A stretch of DNA of 64,000 bases from Rhizobium skierniewicense (GTDB taxonomy: Bacteria; Pseudomonadota; Alphaproteobacteria; Rhizobiales; Rhizobiaceae), in contig NZ_JACIDV010000010.1 of NCBI RefSeq assembly GCF_014196515.1, positions 124,001-188,000 of the forward strand. The letters run 5' to 3'. A program made the position numbers and the translations under genes. How positions within the stretch are numbered: the first letter of the stretch is position 1; each line of letters starts with the position of its first letter. Below are positions 18,736 to 26,874 of the stretch, in pieces. Below the pieces are notes generated by a model. It made no database searches. It was not told the DNA's origin and saw nothing but the letters and a program-made list of their open reading frames with translations.

Positions 18736-19370
18736 GCTGCGCTCCTGAACGGTCGGCCGTCGTCGTCTGCGATGATTGAACGGTATCCCGGCGGGCAGAC
18801 CCGTTCGAAGCTCATTCGGTCGGCAGGCAAACGTCCGGCGATGGCGACGGTGTTGCCGATCGCGACGGGTTCGCCAAGTCGCGTCATCGGCCAACCGGCG
18901 CGCTTCAGGATGCGCTCGAAGCGGAGATCGGTGGCCGTGACGATTTCACTGTAGCCGCTCGCGATCGACCATTCGATGATACCGGCGAACAAGGTGAGCG
19001 TCGCAAGATTCAGTGTGCTCCCCTCCCTCTGTAAGACAAGTGAGGTATCGACGCAGAAGCGCGAACTCTCGATCATGCCTGAATGCCCCCCAAGCGAACC
19101 CGTATCGAGAAGCTGGGGAAAGGTTTGCTCCAGCATGGTCGGGCCAGAAGCTGGAAGAAGACGAACGCAACCTGCGACCTTTCCACCGTCGGCAATTGCC
19201 AGAAGATAAGTCGGGCTGCAATCATCGTACTGGTCACGCTCCTCTCCCACGGTGATGGAGACGTCCCAGGCGAGACGTCCGCCAAATACCGTCGCGCGAA
19301 GACGGTGCATCTGTCTCAGGAAGTCGCGATGGCGGTCGTATTTCTCGGGCGCGACGGTCAATATCCGCAT
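18732..19370 (-). CDS. traI: N-acyl-homoserine lactone synthase TraI
   Basis: This is a 212-residue LuxI-family enzyme. The N-terminus MRILTVAPEKYDRHRDFLRQ, the RATVFGGRLAWDV segment and the ESSRFCVD motif are the conserved parts of the acyl-ACP/SAM-dependent synthase. In Ti plasmids TraI makes 3-oxo-C8-homoserine lactone, which activates TraR and so conjugation. It heads the trb operon. A strong tra box lies 59 bp upstream of the start, so quorum sensing should feed back on its own signal and on the mating machinery. traR, traM, tra relaxase genes and oriT are not in this window. Confidence 0.96.
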   Translation of the reverse strand: MRILTVAPEKYDRHRDFLRQMHRLRATVFGGRLAWDVSITVGEERDQYDDCSPTYLLAIADGGKVAGCVRLLPASGPTMLEQTFPQLLDTGSLGGHSGMIESSRFCVDTSLVLQREGSTLNLATLTLFAGIIEWSIASGYSEIVTATDLRFERILKRAGWPMTRLGEPVAIGNTVAIAGRLPADRMSFERVCPPGYRSIIADDDGRPFRSAA

Positions 19371-19428
19371 GATGATCTCCGCATGAACAGGTCGTGTGAA
19401 AGGAAATCACGCCGCGACGCGTGTGCCT

Positions 19429-19446
19429 ATGTGCAGATCTGCACCT
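19429..19446. promoter_or_regulatory. tra box I (TraR binding site) of traI-trb
   Basis: ATGTGCAGATCTGCACCT is an 18-bp dyad that matches the TraR box of Ti plasmids at nearly every position. It lies 59 bp upstream of traI. TraR bound to the autoinducer would activate leftward traI-trb transcription, and possibly rightward repABC. Confidence 0.92.
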
Positions 19447-19518
19447 AAGGTGATTCTAGCGAGTCGCTGGTCCGGCTCTTAGAGTGTGAGCGTGTGGTGA
19501 GCTAGGCGGAGGAGATTC

Positions 19519-19536
19519 ATGTGCAAATCTGCATGT
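19519..19536. promoter_or_regulatory. tra box II between traI and repA
   Basis: ATGTGCAAATCTGCATGT is a second TraR-box dyad, 90 bp from the first and 200 bp before repA. Two tra boxes between traI and repABC are known from octopine-type Ti plasmids, where they couple quorum sensing to both conjugation and copy number. The same wiring is expected here for the first repABC unit. Confidence 0.88.
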
Positions 19537-19735
19537 CGTCCCAACGAGATCGACTTGCGCAAACAGGTGTAAGTGACAGATTCAAATCAAAGAATCGGGA
19601 TAGGTCTCTGACACAACGAAAACGTGTTAACTATTGATTAACTTTAAATATCTTGCAAACCGTGCTGGAATCGGTTGTGCTATCCACGATAAATAGGTGT
19701 GTTTACGAAAATTACCGTGTGTACGAGAGGAAGTC

Positions 19736-20932
19736 GTGGAAAATCCGGCTCAGCTTCAAAAGGCTATTCATAAACTGATCGCGGCCCACGCGCGAGACCT
19801 CTCCGGTGCGCTGCACGAACATCGTGTAAAGTTGTATCCGCCAGAGGCGCGGAAAACCTTGCGTTCCTTCTCCTCGACGGAGGCTGCGAAGCTTATCGGT
19901 GTCAATGACGGATACCTTCGTCACCTCTCGATCGAAGGGAAAGGCCCTCAGCCCGAAATTGGAAACAACAATCGTCGCTCCTATAGCGTCGAAACGATTC
20001 AGGCCCTTCGAGAATATCTTGATCTAACCGGAAAAAACGATCGGCGTTATTCCCCCAAACGTTCAGGTAAAGAGCATCTGCAGGTCATCACCGTTGTCAA
20101 TTTCAAAGGTGGCAGTGGCAAGACCACGACAGCTGCGCACTTGGCGCAATATCTCGCCCTGAACGGCTATCGTGTTCTTGCCATCGATCTTGATCCACAG
20201 GCCAGTATGTCGGCACTACACGGGTTCCAGCCGGAGTTCGACGTCAAGGACAATGAGACGCTATACGGTGCGATGCGCTATGACGCTGAGCGTCGCCCGT
20301 TGAAAGACGTGATCAAGAAGACCTACTTCGCCAACCTCGACCTGGTGCCAGGAAACCTTGAGCTGATGGAGTTCGAACACGATACAGCAAAGGTCTTGGG
20401 CTCGAACGATCGGAAGAACATCTTTTTCACGCGCATGGACGATGCGATTGCTTCAGTCGCGGACGACTACGATGTCGTCGTCGTGGATTGCCCTCCACAG
20501 CTTGGCTTTCTCACCATTTCCGCTCTCTGTGCAGCGACCGCCGTTCTCGTCACGGTTCATCCGCAAATGCTGGACGTCATGTCGATGTGCCAGTTTCTTT
20601 TGATGACGTCGGAATTGCTAAGCGTCGTCGCCGATGCAGGCGGAAGCATGAATTACGACTGGATGCGGTACCTTGTCACTCGCTACGAGCCAGGTGATGG
20701 TCCTCAGAACCAGATGGTGTCGTTTATGAGGACAATGTTCGGCGACCATGTCCTAAATCATCCAATGTTGAAAAGCACAGCTATCTCCGACGCGGGGATT
20801 ACAAAGCAGACCCTCTATGAAGTCAGCCGTGACCAGTTTACGCGCGCGACCTACGACAGAGCGATGGAGTCGCTGGACAATGTAAACACTGAAATCGCAC
20901 AGCTCATTCAAAGCGCATGGGGGCGCAAATGA
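19736..20932 (+). CDS. repA: Plasmid partitioning protein RepA, unit 1 (ParA-like)
   Basis: This is a 398-residue ParA-type ATPase that moves plasmid copies apart and represses the repABC promoter. The N-terminal DNA-binding region contains FSSTEAAKLIGVNDGYLRHLS. The Walker-type motif is VNFKGGSGKTTTAAHLA, with DLDPQAS and VVVDCPPQLGFLT further on. I chose the GTG at 19736, preceded by GAGAGGA, rather than the GTG at 19697. It heads the first of two repABC operons, 200 bp downstream of tra box II. Confidence 0.95.
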   Translation: MENPAQLQKAIHKLIAAHARDLSGALHEHRVKLYPPEARKTLRSFSSTEAAKLIGVNDGYLRHLSIEGKGPQPEIGNNNRRSYSVETIQALREYLDLTGKNDRRYSPKRSGKEHLQVITVVNFKGGSGKTTTAAHLAQYLALNGYRVLAIDLDPQASMSALHGFQPEFDVKDNETLYGAMRYDAERRPLKDVIKKTYFANLDLVPGNLELMEFEHDTAKVLGSNDRKNIFFTRMDDAIASVADDYDVVVVDCPPQLGFLTISALCAATAVLVTVHPQMLDVMSMCQFLLMTSELLSVVADAGGSMNYDWMRYLVTRYEPGDGPQNQMVSFMRTMFGDHVLNHPMLKSTAISDAGITKQTLYEVSRDQFTRATYDRAMESLDNVNTEIAQLIQSAWGRK

Positions 20933-20962
20933 GGACGCTCGCATCTCGCGTAGAAGCGCAGA

Positions 20963-20980
20963 AGTTGTCAGCCGGAAACT
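20963..20980. promoter_or_regulatory. parS-like site 1a (repA-repB gap, unit 1)
   Basis: AGTTGTCAGCCGGAAACT is a near-palindrome that recurs in repB and after repC of the same unit (21075 and 23556), with one or two changes. A repeated 18-bp dyad spread over a repABC unit is the expected form of a RepB-binding partition site. Confidence 0.75.
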
Positions 20981-21034
20981 TTCGGGAAACCGCTTATTGT
21001 GGGGCGGCAATCTCGACGCCCGAGGGGGCTACTA

Positions 21035-21994
21035 ATGGCTAGAAAACACCTGTTATCAGATCTCGCTGGACCAAAGTTGCCAGCCGGAAACTCTGAGGAT
21101 ATTGCCACCCAGGACGCCGCCACTCCGCAGTATTCTCCGCGTGGTGCGATCGGTGCTGTTTCGCGTTCCATCGAGCTTTTAAAGTCTCAGTCCCTTATGG
21201 AACTCGATCCGGATCTCATTGACGCGCCGCTTGTGGCCGACCGGTTGGAAGAATCTCCCGAGCAGTTCGAAGAGTTCGCTCGAAATATAAGGGAGCACGG
21301 TCAACAGGTCCCTATTCTCGTGCGCCCTCACCCGTCTGTTGAAGGTCGTTACCAGATTGCCTACGGACGCCGCCGACTGAGAGCAGTGAAGGCTGCCGGT
21401 ATCCAAGTTAAGGCCGCCGTTCGCACCCTGTCGGATGACGAGTTGGTTCTGGCCCAAGGCCAAGAAAACAGTGCCCGGCAAGATCTTTCGTTTATCGAGC
21501 GCGCCCTATACGCCGCAGAGCTTGAAGCTGGTGGATTTCAGCGGCCAGTCATCATGGCGGCCCTCGCCGTTGATAAAAGCAATCTTTCCCGCTTGATCCA
21601 AGCTGCGAAGCAACTTCCAGCAGATATTATTCGCTTGATTGGAGCTGCCCCTAAAACAGGTCGGGACCGTTGGTACGAATTGTCAGCCCGTCTGGGACAA
21701 GCTGGCGCATCGGAAACTGCCCGTACATTGCTCAATGACGATGAGGTGAGAAGATTGAATTCTGACGAGCGTTTCGCTCGGGTATTCGAAGCTGTCACCC
21801 CTAAGAAGCCAAAGGCAGTGAAGACTGAGGTAGAAGTTTGGAAAGCTGAGGACGGCACGAAGGCCGCTCGTTACAAGCAAGACAAGCGTACCCTGACGTT
21901 AATGATCGACAAAAAGGCCGCTCCGGAATTTGCGGACTACCTGATGTCGGCGCTCCCAGAAATCTACGCTTCGTTCAAAAGGTCGAAGCAGTAA
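21035..21994 (+). CDS. repB: Plasmid partitioning protein RepB, unit 1 (ParB-like)
   Basis: This is a 319-residue ParB-family protein that binds parS and works with RepA in segregation. The ParB N-terminal domain contains NIREHGQQVPILVRPHP and YQIAYGRRRLRA. The central helix-turn-helix region includes ALAVDKSNLSRLIQAAKQLP. The start MARKHLLSDL at 21035 is the usual RepB beginning; an in-frame ATG 36 bp upstream adds atypical residues. A copy of the 18-bp parS-like dyad lies inside its first 60 bases. Confidence 0.95.
   Translation: MARKHLLSDLAGPKLPAGNSEDIATQDAATPQYSPRGAIGAVSRSIELLKSQSLMELDPDLIDAPLVADRLEESPEQFEEFARNIREHGQQVPILVRPHPSVEGRYQIAYGRRRLRAVKAAGIQVKAAVRTLSDDELVLAQGQENSARQDLSFIERALYAAELEAGGFQRPVIMAALAVDKSNLSRLIQAAKQLPADIIRLIGAAPKTGRDRWYELSARLGQAGASETARTLLNDDEVRRLNSDERFARVFEAVTPKKPKAVKTEVEVWKAEDGTKAARYKQDKRTLTLMIDKKAAPEFADYLMSALPEIYASFKRSKQ
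21075..21092. promoter_or_regulatory. parS-like site 1b (inside repB, unit 1)
   Basis: AGTTGCCAGCCGGAAACT is the second copy of the unit 1 dyad. It lies within the repB coding region, at codons 14-20. Confidence 0.8.
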
Positions 21995-22027
21995 GGCGAA
22001 ACGGAACCAGGAAAGGAACGATAGCGC

Positions 22028-22080
22028 AAAGAAAAAGCCCTCCGAAACGGTGTTCCAGAAGGCCTCTCTCAGTTTGGTCG
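22028..22080 (-). ncRNA. repE: RepE antisense RNA, unit 1
   Basis: On the minus strand TTGACT (22114-22109), a 17-base spacer and GATTCT (22091-22086) form a sigma-70-type promoter. About 50 bases downstream, GCCTTCTGGAAC and GTTTCGGAGGGC pair into a 12-bp hairpin (22063-22037) followed by a T-run, a clear intrinsic terminator. This is the position and form of the RepE countertranscript that limits repC translation in repABC plasmids. The same promoter, spacing and hairpin recur between repB and repC of unit 2. Confidence 0.85.
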
Positions 22081-22168
22081 CTTAGAGAATCGCATTTTCC
22101 GGAATCCCAGTCAAGAGTCAACGCCGTCCCGGCGTAGCCTTTTCTTTGCCTTTTGAAAGGTGAGAGAG

Positions 22169-23383
22169 ATGGAGACTAGACATGTAACGACGCCCTTCGG
22201 GCGGCGGCCGATGACGCTTGCCTTGGTTAAACGGCAAGTGGCCACAAACGAGATCAAGGCTGGCAAAACCGTTGAGAAATGGAAAGTCTTCCGTGATGCC
22301 TCGGAAGCGAGAGAAGAGCTCGGCCTGCAGTCGAACAGCCTCGCTGTGCTCGACGCTCTTCTGAGCTTCTATCCGGAAAACGAATTGCGCCAAGACGCGC
22401 AGCTCGTCGTGTTTCCGTCAAACGCTCAATTGATCCTTCGGGCTCACGGCATGGCGGGCGCTACGCTGCGTCGTCATCTAGCGCTTCTGGTCGATGCAGG
22501 CCTGATTGTCCGCAAGGATAGTGCCAACGGAAAGCGCTATGCGAGAAAGAATGGCGCCGGCGAGATTGAGAGTGCGTTTGGTTTCGACCTCTCGCCAATC
22601 CTTGCCCGGTCTGAAGAGCTTGCTGTCATCGCGCAGAAAGTCGTCGCAGCGCGCTCAGCGTTCCGCAAGGCGAAAGAGAACCTGACAATCTGCCGCCGGG
22701 ATGTCCGTAAGCTCATCACTGCAGCGATAGAGGAGGGGGCTGACGGCGACTGGTTCGCCATCGAGGCTATGTACATCGACCTCGTTTCCCGCATTCCACG
22801 CCACCCGACCACCGCTGACATCGCCAATATCCTTGATGAACTCGAACTCCTGCGCGAGGAGATCCTTAATCTGTTGGATTTGCAGTCGAATTCAAAATTT
22901 AATAGCACCAATGATGCTCAAATTGAGCAGCACTTACAGAATTCAAAATCCGAATCCTTCCATGAACTTGAACCTAGCTCTGAAAAAGAGCAGGGAGAAA
23001 AGCCGAACAAGAGACGCGGATCTCAAACTGAGACGTTGAAGGCCTTCCCTCTGGGTGTTGTGTTGAAGGCATGCCCGCAGATCATCGATTATGGTCCGGC
23101 CGGCACTGTGGGTGGCTGGCGGGATCTCATGTCGGCCGCGGTTGTGGTGAGATCGATGCTGGGCGTCAGCCCGTCGGCTTATCAGGAGGCCTGCGAAACA
23201 ATGGGACCTGAAAATACAGCGGTGGCAGTCGCCTGTATCCTGGAGAGGGCGGGGCATATCAAATCCGCCGGTGGCTATCTGCGTGATCTCACCAACCGGG
23301 CAGCGCGAGGGCAGTTTTCCCTGGGGCCGATGGTGATGGCACTGCTCCGGTTAAGCGGGGAAGCTGGAAAGCAGTCTGCGTGA
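22169..23383 (+). CDS. repC: Replication initiator RepC, unit 1
   Basis: This is a 404-residue initiator that acts at an origin usually located within repC itself. The typical N-terminus reads TTPFGRRPMTLALVKRQ. The winged-helix part includes AHGMAGATLRRHLALLVDAGLIVR. The C-terminal domain contains FPLGVVLKACPQIIDYGPAG and ILERAGHIKSAGGYLRDLT. Its level should be set by repAB autorepression and by the RepE antisense RNA upstream. I chose the ATG at 22169 after GAGAGAG. It looks complete and undamaged. Confidence 0.95.
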   Translation: METRHVTTPFGRRPMTLALVKRQVATNEIKAGKTVEKWKVFRDASEAREELGLQSNSLAVLDALLSFYPENELRQDAQLVVFPSNAQLILRAHGMAGATLRRHLALLVDAGLIVRKDSANGKRYARKNGAGEIESAFGFDLSPILARSEELAVIAQKVVAARSAFRKAKENLTICRRDVRKLITAAIEEGADGDWFAIEAMYIDLVSRIPRHPTTADIANILDELELLREEILNLLDLQSNSKFNSTNDAQIEQHLQNSKSESFHELEPSSEKEQGEKPNKRRGSQTETLKAFPLGVVLKACPQIIDYGPAGTVGGWRDLMSAAVVVRSMLGVSPSAYQEACETMGPENTAVAVACILERAGHIKSAGGYLRDLTNRAARGQFSLGPMVMALLRLSGEAGKQSA

Positions 23384-23949
23384 ATGACCATTGACAGAAG
23401 GTGGCTCGAAAATGGCTGAACTCGAAACGGCAAAGACGAGTGTTGTCGAATTCACGGCTCCCCCGTTCCATTCAAAGCTTTGGCGAGGTGTCTGGTTTTC
23501 AACGATGAGAGCGTGAAGCGACTGATATTACTATAATATCCCCTCTCCCGTTAAAAGTTTCCGGCTGGCAACTTTCTGGCAGAAGAGGAGCAGAAGCCAT
23601 GGAACAGTCTTCGTCGAGGAAGAGAATCTAATAGAGCTGTCTCGTAAACATTGCCATTTGGGCAACATCAGAGCGCGCCAGCGAATCGAGCAGTATACCT
23701 TGAAGGGGTTAACTAGAGGATTGGTGAAGGGACTGTTCGGGCGCAGAAGCCCTAGTGGGGTTCTGCAAACAAACATCGACGATGGCGCCGCTGACTTATT
23801 GCCACTTGTCGGCCTGACCAAGCGAAGGGTGAGGGTCACCGCCGAGTAGAGGGGCTCCGCCAGAAGCTAATCTAAAGCCTGGGGCTGCCTAGTAGTTCGC
23901 TGTGTAGCGCTATCGTAGTAGCTGGAGGCCTGCTGCACCGATCTGCGCT
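23384..23949. other. Intergenic stretch between the two repABC units
   Basis: No convincing gene is visible here. The stretch holds parS-like site 1c (23556). The short ORFs on both strands show no family resemblance. It probably marks the join between two ancestral replicons, since the remnant of a second traI starts immediately after it. Confidence 0.5.
23556..23573. promoter_or_regulatory. parS-like site 1c (after repC, unit 1)
   Basis: AGTTTCCGGCTGGCAACT is the exact reverse complement of site 1b. Three copies of one dyad around unit 1, none around unit 2, define a unit-specific partition site. Confidence 0.8.
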
Positions 23950-24050
23950 GACACTGCTCCATGGCTTCGGGGTGCGGGCGAAGGCGGTCATCTGTTTGAG
24001 GAAGATCCGACGAGCTTGATACTGTTCGGTGAGACTGTCAGTATCCCCAT
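23950..24050 (-). pseudogene. Remnant of a second traI (5' end only)
   Basis: Read leftward from an ATG at 24050 this gives MGILTVSP, close to the MRILTVAP start of TraI. One frame over it continues EQYQARRIFLKQMTAFARTP, which aligns with EKYDRHRDFLRQMHRLRATV of the intact TraI. A frameshift separates the two parts, and similarity fades beyond about 90 bases. The leader upstream (24051-24126) also aligns with the intact traI leader, including a decayed tra box. This shows that unit 2 once had its own traI-tra box-repABC arrangement. Confidence 0.75.
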
Positions 24051-24108
24051 CATGATCTCCGCATGAACAGGTCATGCGAATAGAAATCATGACACGACGC
24101 GTGTCCCT

Positions 24109-24126
24109 GCTTGCAAATCTGCACTT
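24109..24126. promoter_or_regulatory. Degenerate tra box upstream of repABC unit 2
   Basis: GCTTGCAAATCTGCACTT aligns base for base with tra box I but has lost part of the left arm of the dyad (ATGTG to GCTTG). It sits at the same distance from the traI remnant as tra box I does from traI. TraR control of unit 2 is therefore probably weakened or lost. Confidence 0.65.
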
Positions 24127-24304
24127 CGCGCCGCGTAGCACCGACAAAGGGGATCGGTCTAATTAACAGATAGGCTTTAAAGGATCGGCTTTTAATGTGA
24201 TTTCTATTGAAATGCGTTTAACCTAGGAGTAACCAAAAGCGCCTTGCAACCTCACCCGCACTGGGTAATCGTCACGGATAAACGGCAATACGTGCCTCCT
24301 AACC

Positions 24305-25540
24305 GTGACAAGAGATTACACCGTGAGCAAAGCCGCTGCCATACTCCGAAATGATCGCCCGTCGGCAGAGGTTACCATTGGTGGGCATGCTGAGCAGCTC
24401 AGCTCTCAGCTTCACGCGATGAGCGAGGCTCTTTTTCCGCCGGCCTCGCACAAGAGCTTGCGTAAGTTCACGTCGGGTGAAGCCGCACGCTTAATGAAAA
24501 TATCTGACTCAACCCTTCGGAAGATGACACTGGCAGGCGAAGGGCCGCAACCTGAGCTCGCCAGTAACGGGCGGCGCTTTTACACCCTCAGTCAGATAAA
24601 CGAAATCAGGGGAATGCTTGCCGGATCGACGCGAGGTCGTGAAAGCATTGATTTTGTGCCTCATCGCCGCGGTTCTGAGCATTTGCAAGTTATTGCTGTA
24701 ACCAACTTCAAAGGTGGTTCTGGGAAGACGACGACGTCCGCTCATCTTTCACAGTATCTGGCGTTGCAAGGATATAGGGTTCTCACCGTTGATCTCGATC
24801 CGCAGGCTAGTCTTTCAGCACTCCTCGGCGTTCTACCAGAATCTGATATCCGTGCGAACGAAACGCTCTATGCTGCTATTCGGTATGACGAGACACGCCG
24901 TCCGTTGCGAGATGTTATCCGACCGACGTATTTTGACGGTCTTCATCTGGTTCCTGGGAATCTCGAGCTCATGGAGTTTGAGCATGCAACGCCGAAAGCC
25001 TTGTCTGATAGAGGTACGCGGGACGGATTGTTCTTCACTCGTGTTGCCCAAGCCTTTGACGACGTCGCCGACGATTACGATGTGGTCGTTATTGACTGCC
25101 CCCCTCAGCTTGGTTTTCTGACGCTCAGCGGGTTGTGTGCTGCGACATCAATGGTAATCACCGTACATCCTCAGATGCTGGACATCGCGTCTATGAGCCA
25201 GTTTCTCCTTATGACACGCGACCTTCTGGGCGTGGTGAAAGAGGCGGGCGGAAACCTCCAGTACGATTTCATACGCTACCTCTTGACGCGCTATGAGCCT
25301 CAGAACGCGCCGCAGACGAAAGTGACGGCACTGCTCCGCAACATGTTCGAAGATCACGTCCTTACAAATCCCATGGTCAAGTCGGCAGCGGTGTCTGATG
25401 CCGGTTTGACCAAGCAGACACTCTACGAGATAGGGCGAAAAAATCTTACTCGATCAACCTACGACCGGGCGATGGAATCTTTAGATGCGGTGAACTCGGA
25501 GATTGAGGCTTTGATCAAGATGGCGTGGGGGCGGGTCTGA
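24305..25540 (+). CDS. repA: Plasmid partitioning protein RepA, unit 2 (ParA-like)
   Basis: This is a 411-residue ParA-type partition ATPase. It has the N-terminal region FTSGEAARLMKISDSTLRKM, the motif VTNFKGGSGKTTTSAHLSQ, then DLDPQASLSALLG and VVIDCPPQLGFLTLSG. It is clearly a homologue of unit 1 RepA but differs throughout, most in the N-terminal 110 residues. So it is a separate lineage rather than a recent duplicate. GTG codons at 24305 and 24323 are both possible starts. It lies 180 bp after the degenerate tra box and begins a complete second repABC operon. Confidence 0.94.
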   Translation: MTRDYTVSKAAAILRNDRPSAEVTIGGHAEQLSSQLHAMSEALFPPASHKSLRKFTSGEAARLMKISDSTLRKMTLAGEGPQPELASNGRRFYTLSQINEIRGMLAGSTRGRESIDFVPHRRGSEHLQVIAVTNFKGGSGKTTTSAHLSQYLALQGYRVLTVDLDPQASLSALLGVLPESDIRANETLYAAIRYDETRRPLRDVIRPTYFDGLHLVPGNLELMEFEHATPKALSDRGTRDGLFFTRVAQAFDDVADDYDVVVIDCPPQLGFLTLSGLCAATSMVITVHPQMLDIASMSQFLLMTRDLLGVVKEAGGNLQYDFIRYLLTRYEPQNAPQTKVTALLRNMFEDHVLTNPMVKSAAVSDAGLTKQTLYEIGRKNLTRSTYDRAMESLDAVNSEIEALIKMAWGRV

Positions 25541-25568
25541 TGGTAGCATTCGCGTTCCTCACAGATCT

Positions 25569-25584
25569 GTTGGGAGCTCCCAAC
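25569..25584. promoter_or_regulatory. parS-like palindrome of repABC unit 2
   Basis: GTTGGGAGCTCCCAAC is a perfect 16-bp palindrome in the repA-repB gap of unit 2, the classic parS location. It shares no sequence with the unit 1 dyads beyond the terminal GTT/AAC. I found no second copy nearby. Confidence 0.75.
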
Positions 25585-25643
25585 CAAGAGCTTTTGCAAT
25601 CAAAAATGCGACGGCACGACGGCAAGCCCAAGAGGATGATGTC

Positions 25644-26660
25644 ATGAGTCGCAAAGACGCAATCGATACGTTGTTCCTAAAGAAGCAGCCTGCGACCGAT
25701 AGAACATCAGTCGACAAGTCAGCCGTTCGTGTCCGTACCGGAGCGATTTCGGCCATGGGTTCGTCTTTGCAAGAAATGTCCGAGGCAGTAAAAGCTGCAG
25801 CTCGGCTGCAGGAGCAACTGGCTGCGGGCGAAGCGGTCGTGTCCCTGGATCCATCCATGATCGACGGCTCGCCGATCGCGGATCGGCTGCCCGCGGACGT
25901 GGATCCGAAGTTCGAGCTGCTTGAGGCGAGCATTTCGCAAGATGGACAGCAGGTGCCGATTCTCGTCAGGCCGCATCCTGAGGCTGCCGGTCGATATCAA
26001 ATCGTATATGGAAGGCGTCGGCTGCGCGCAGCGGTAAATCTGCGGAGAGAGGTTTCTGCAATTGTCCGAAATCTCACGGACCGTGAACTGGTCGTGGCTC
26101 AAGGCCGCGAAAATCTTGACCGTGCTGACCTATCATTCATTGAGAAGGCTCTCTTCGCCCTGCGCCTTGAAGATGCAGGATTTGATCGGGCCACCATCAT
26201 CGCCGCGCTTTCCACTGACAAAGCCGACCTCAGCCGCTACATAACTGTAGCGAGGGGAATACCGCTGAACCTCGCTACACAAATTGGTCCAGCGTCGAAA
26301 GCTGGTCGATCGCGTTGGGTCGCACTCGCCGAGGAGCTTGGGAAGCCCAAGGCAAGGGAAGCAATCGAAGCGGTGCTTAGTTTAGAGCACTTTAAGCACT
26401 CCGATAGCGACGCCCGCTTTACCCTCATTTTCAACGCTGTTTCAAAGCCGCCCGCTACCGCTAAGGTTCTAAAAAAAGTAAGGGCCTGGAGCACGCCAAA
26501 GGGGAAAAAGGCCGCGACGATTCGGCAAGAAGTCGGACGAACGGCGCTGATTTTCGACGAGAAATTGGTGCCAACCTTTGGCGAATATGTCGCTGACAAG
26601 TTGGATAGCCTGTATGCCCAATTCCTTGAAACAACCGGAGGAGGAAAGCTCGACCAATAG
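25644..26660 (+). CDS. repB: Plasmid partitioning protein RepB, unit 2 (ParB-like)
   Basis: This is a 338-residue ParB-family partition protein. It has the conserved ParB segment SISQDGQQVPILVRPHPEA and YQIVYGRRRLRA, and a helix-turn-helix region with ALSTDKADLSRYITVARGIP. The ATG at 25644 follows an AGAGGATG ribosome site. It diverges from unit 1 RepB, particularly in the N-terminus and C-terminal third. That fits a different parS specificity (GTTGGGAGCTCCCAAC here). Confidence 0.94.
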   Translation: MSRKDAIDTLFLKKQPATDRTSVDKSAVRVRTGAISAMGSSLQEMSEAVKAAARLQEQLAAGEAVVSLDPSMIDGSPIADRLPADVDPKFELLEASISQDGQQVPILVRPHPEAAGRYQIVYGRRRLRAAVNLRREVSAIVRNLTDRELVVAQGRENLDRADLSFIEKALFALRLEDAGFDRATIIAALSTDKADLSRYITVARGIPLNLATQIGPASKAGRSRWVALAEELGKPKAREAIEAVLSLEHFKHSDSDARFTLIFNAVSKPPATAKVLKKVRAWSTPKGKKAATIRQEVGRTALIFDEKLVPTFGEYVADKLDSLYAQFLETTGGGKLDQ

Positions 26661-26720
26661 CCAAGGTTTCATCCAATTCAAAGCTTTGCTTGATTAAGAT
26701 GGATTGGCTCTCACAGCAAA

Positions 26721-26772
26721 AGAAAAAGGCCCCCGAAACAGCGTTCCAGTAGACCTCCTCTGTAGTCTAGCA
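26721..26772 (-). ncRNA. repE: RepE antisense RNA, unit 2
   Basis: Minus-strand TTGACT (26807-26802), exactly 17 bases, then GATTCT (26784-26779), repeats the unit 1 promoter. A GC-rich hairpin (about 26755-26727, with GGAAC/GTTTC at its tip) and a T-run end the RNA. The loop and lower stem differ from unit 1, as expected if the two antisense RNAs do not cross-regulate. Confidence 0.82.
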
Positions 26773-26874
26773 GCTAAGAGAATCGCATTTCCAGGAATCG
26801 TAGTCAAGGGACCCGTAAGGGAAAGCGTCATTTCGACGGGCGGATTTCTATTGCCTAGCAAAAGGTAAGAGGAA

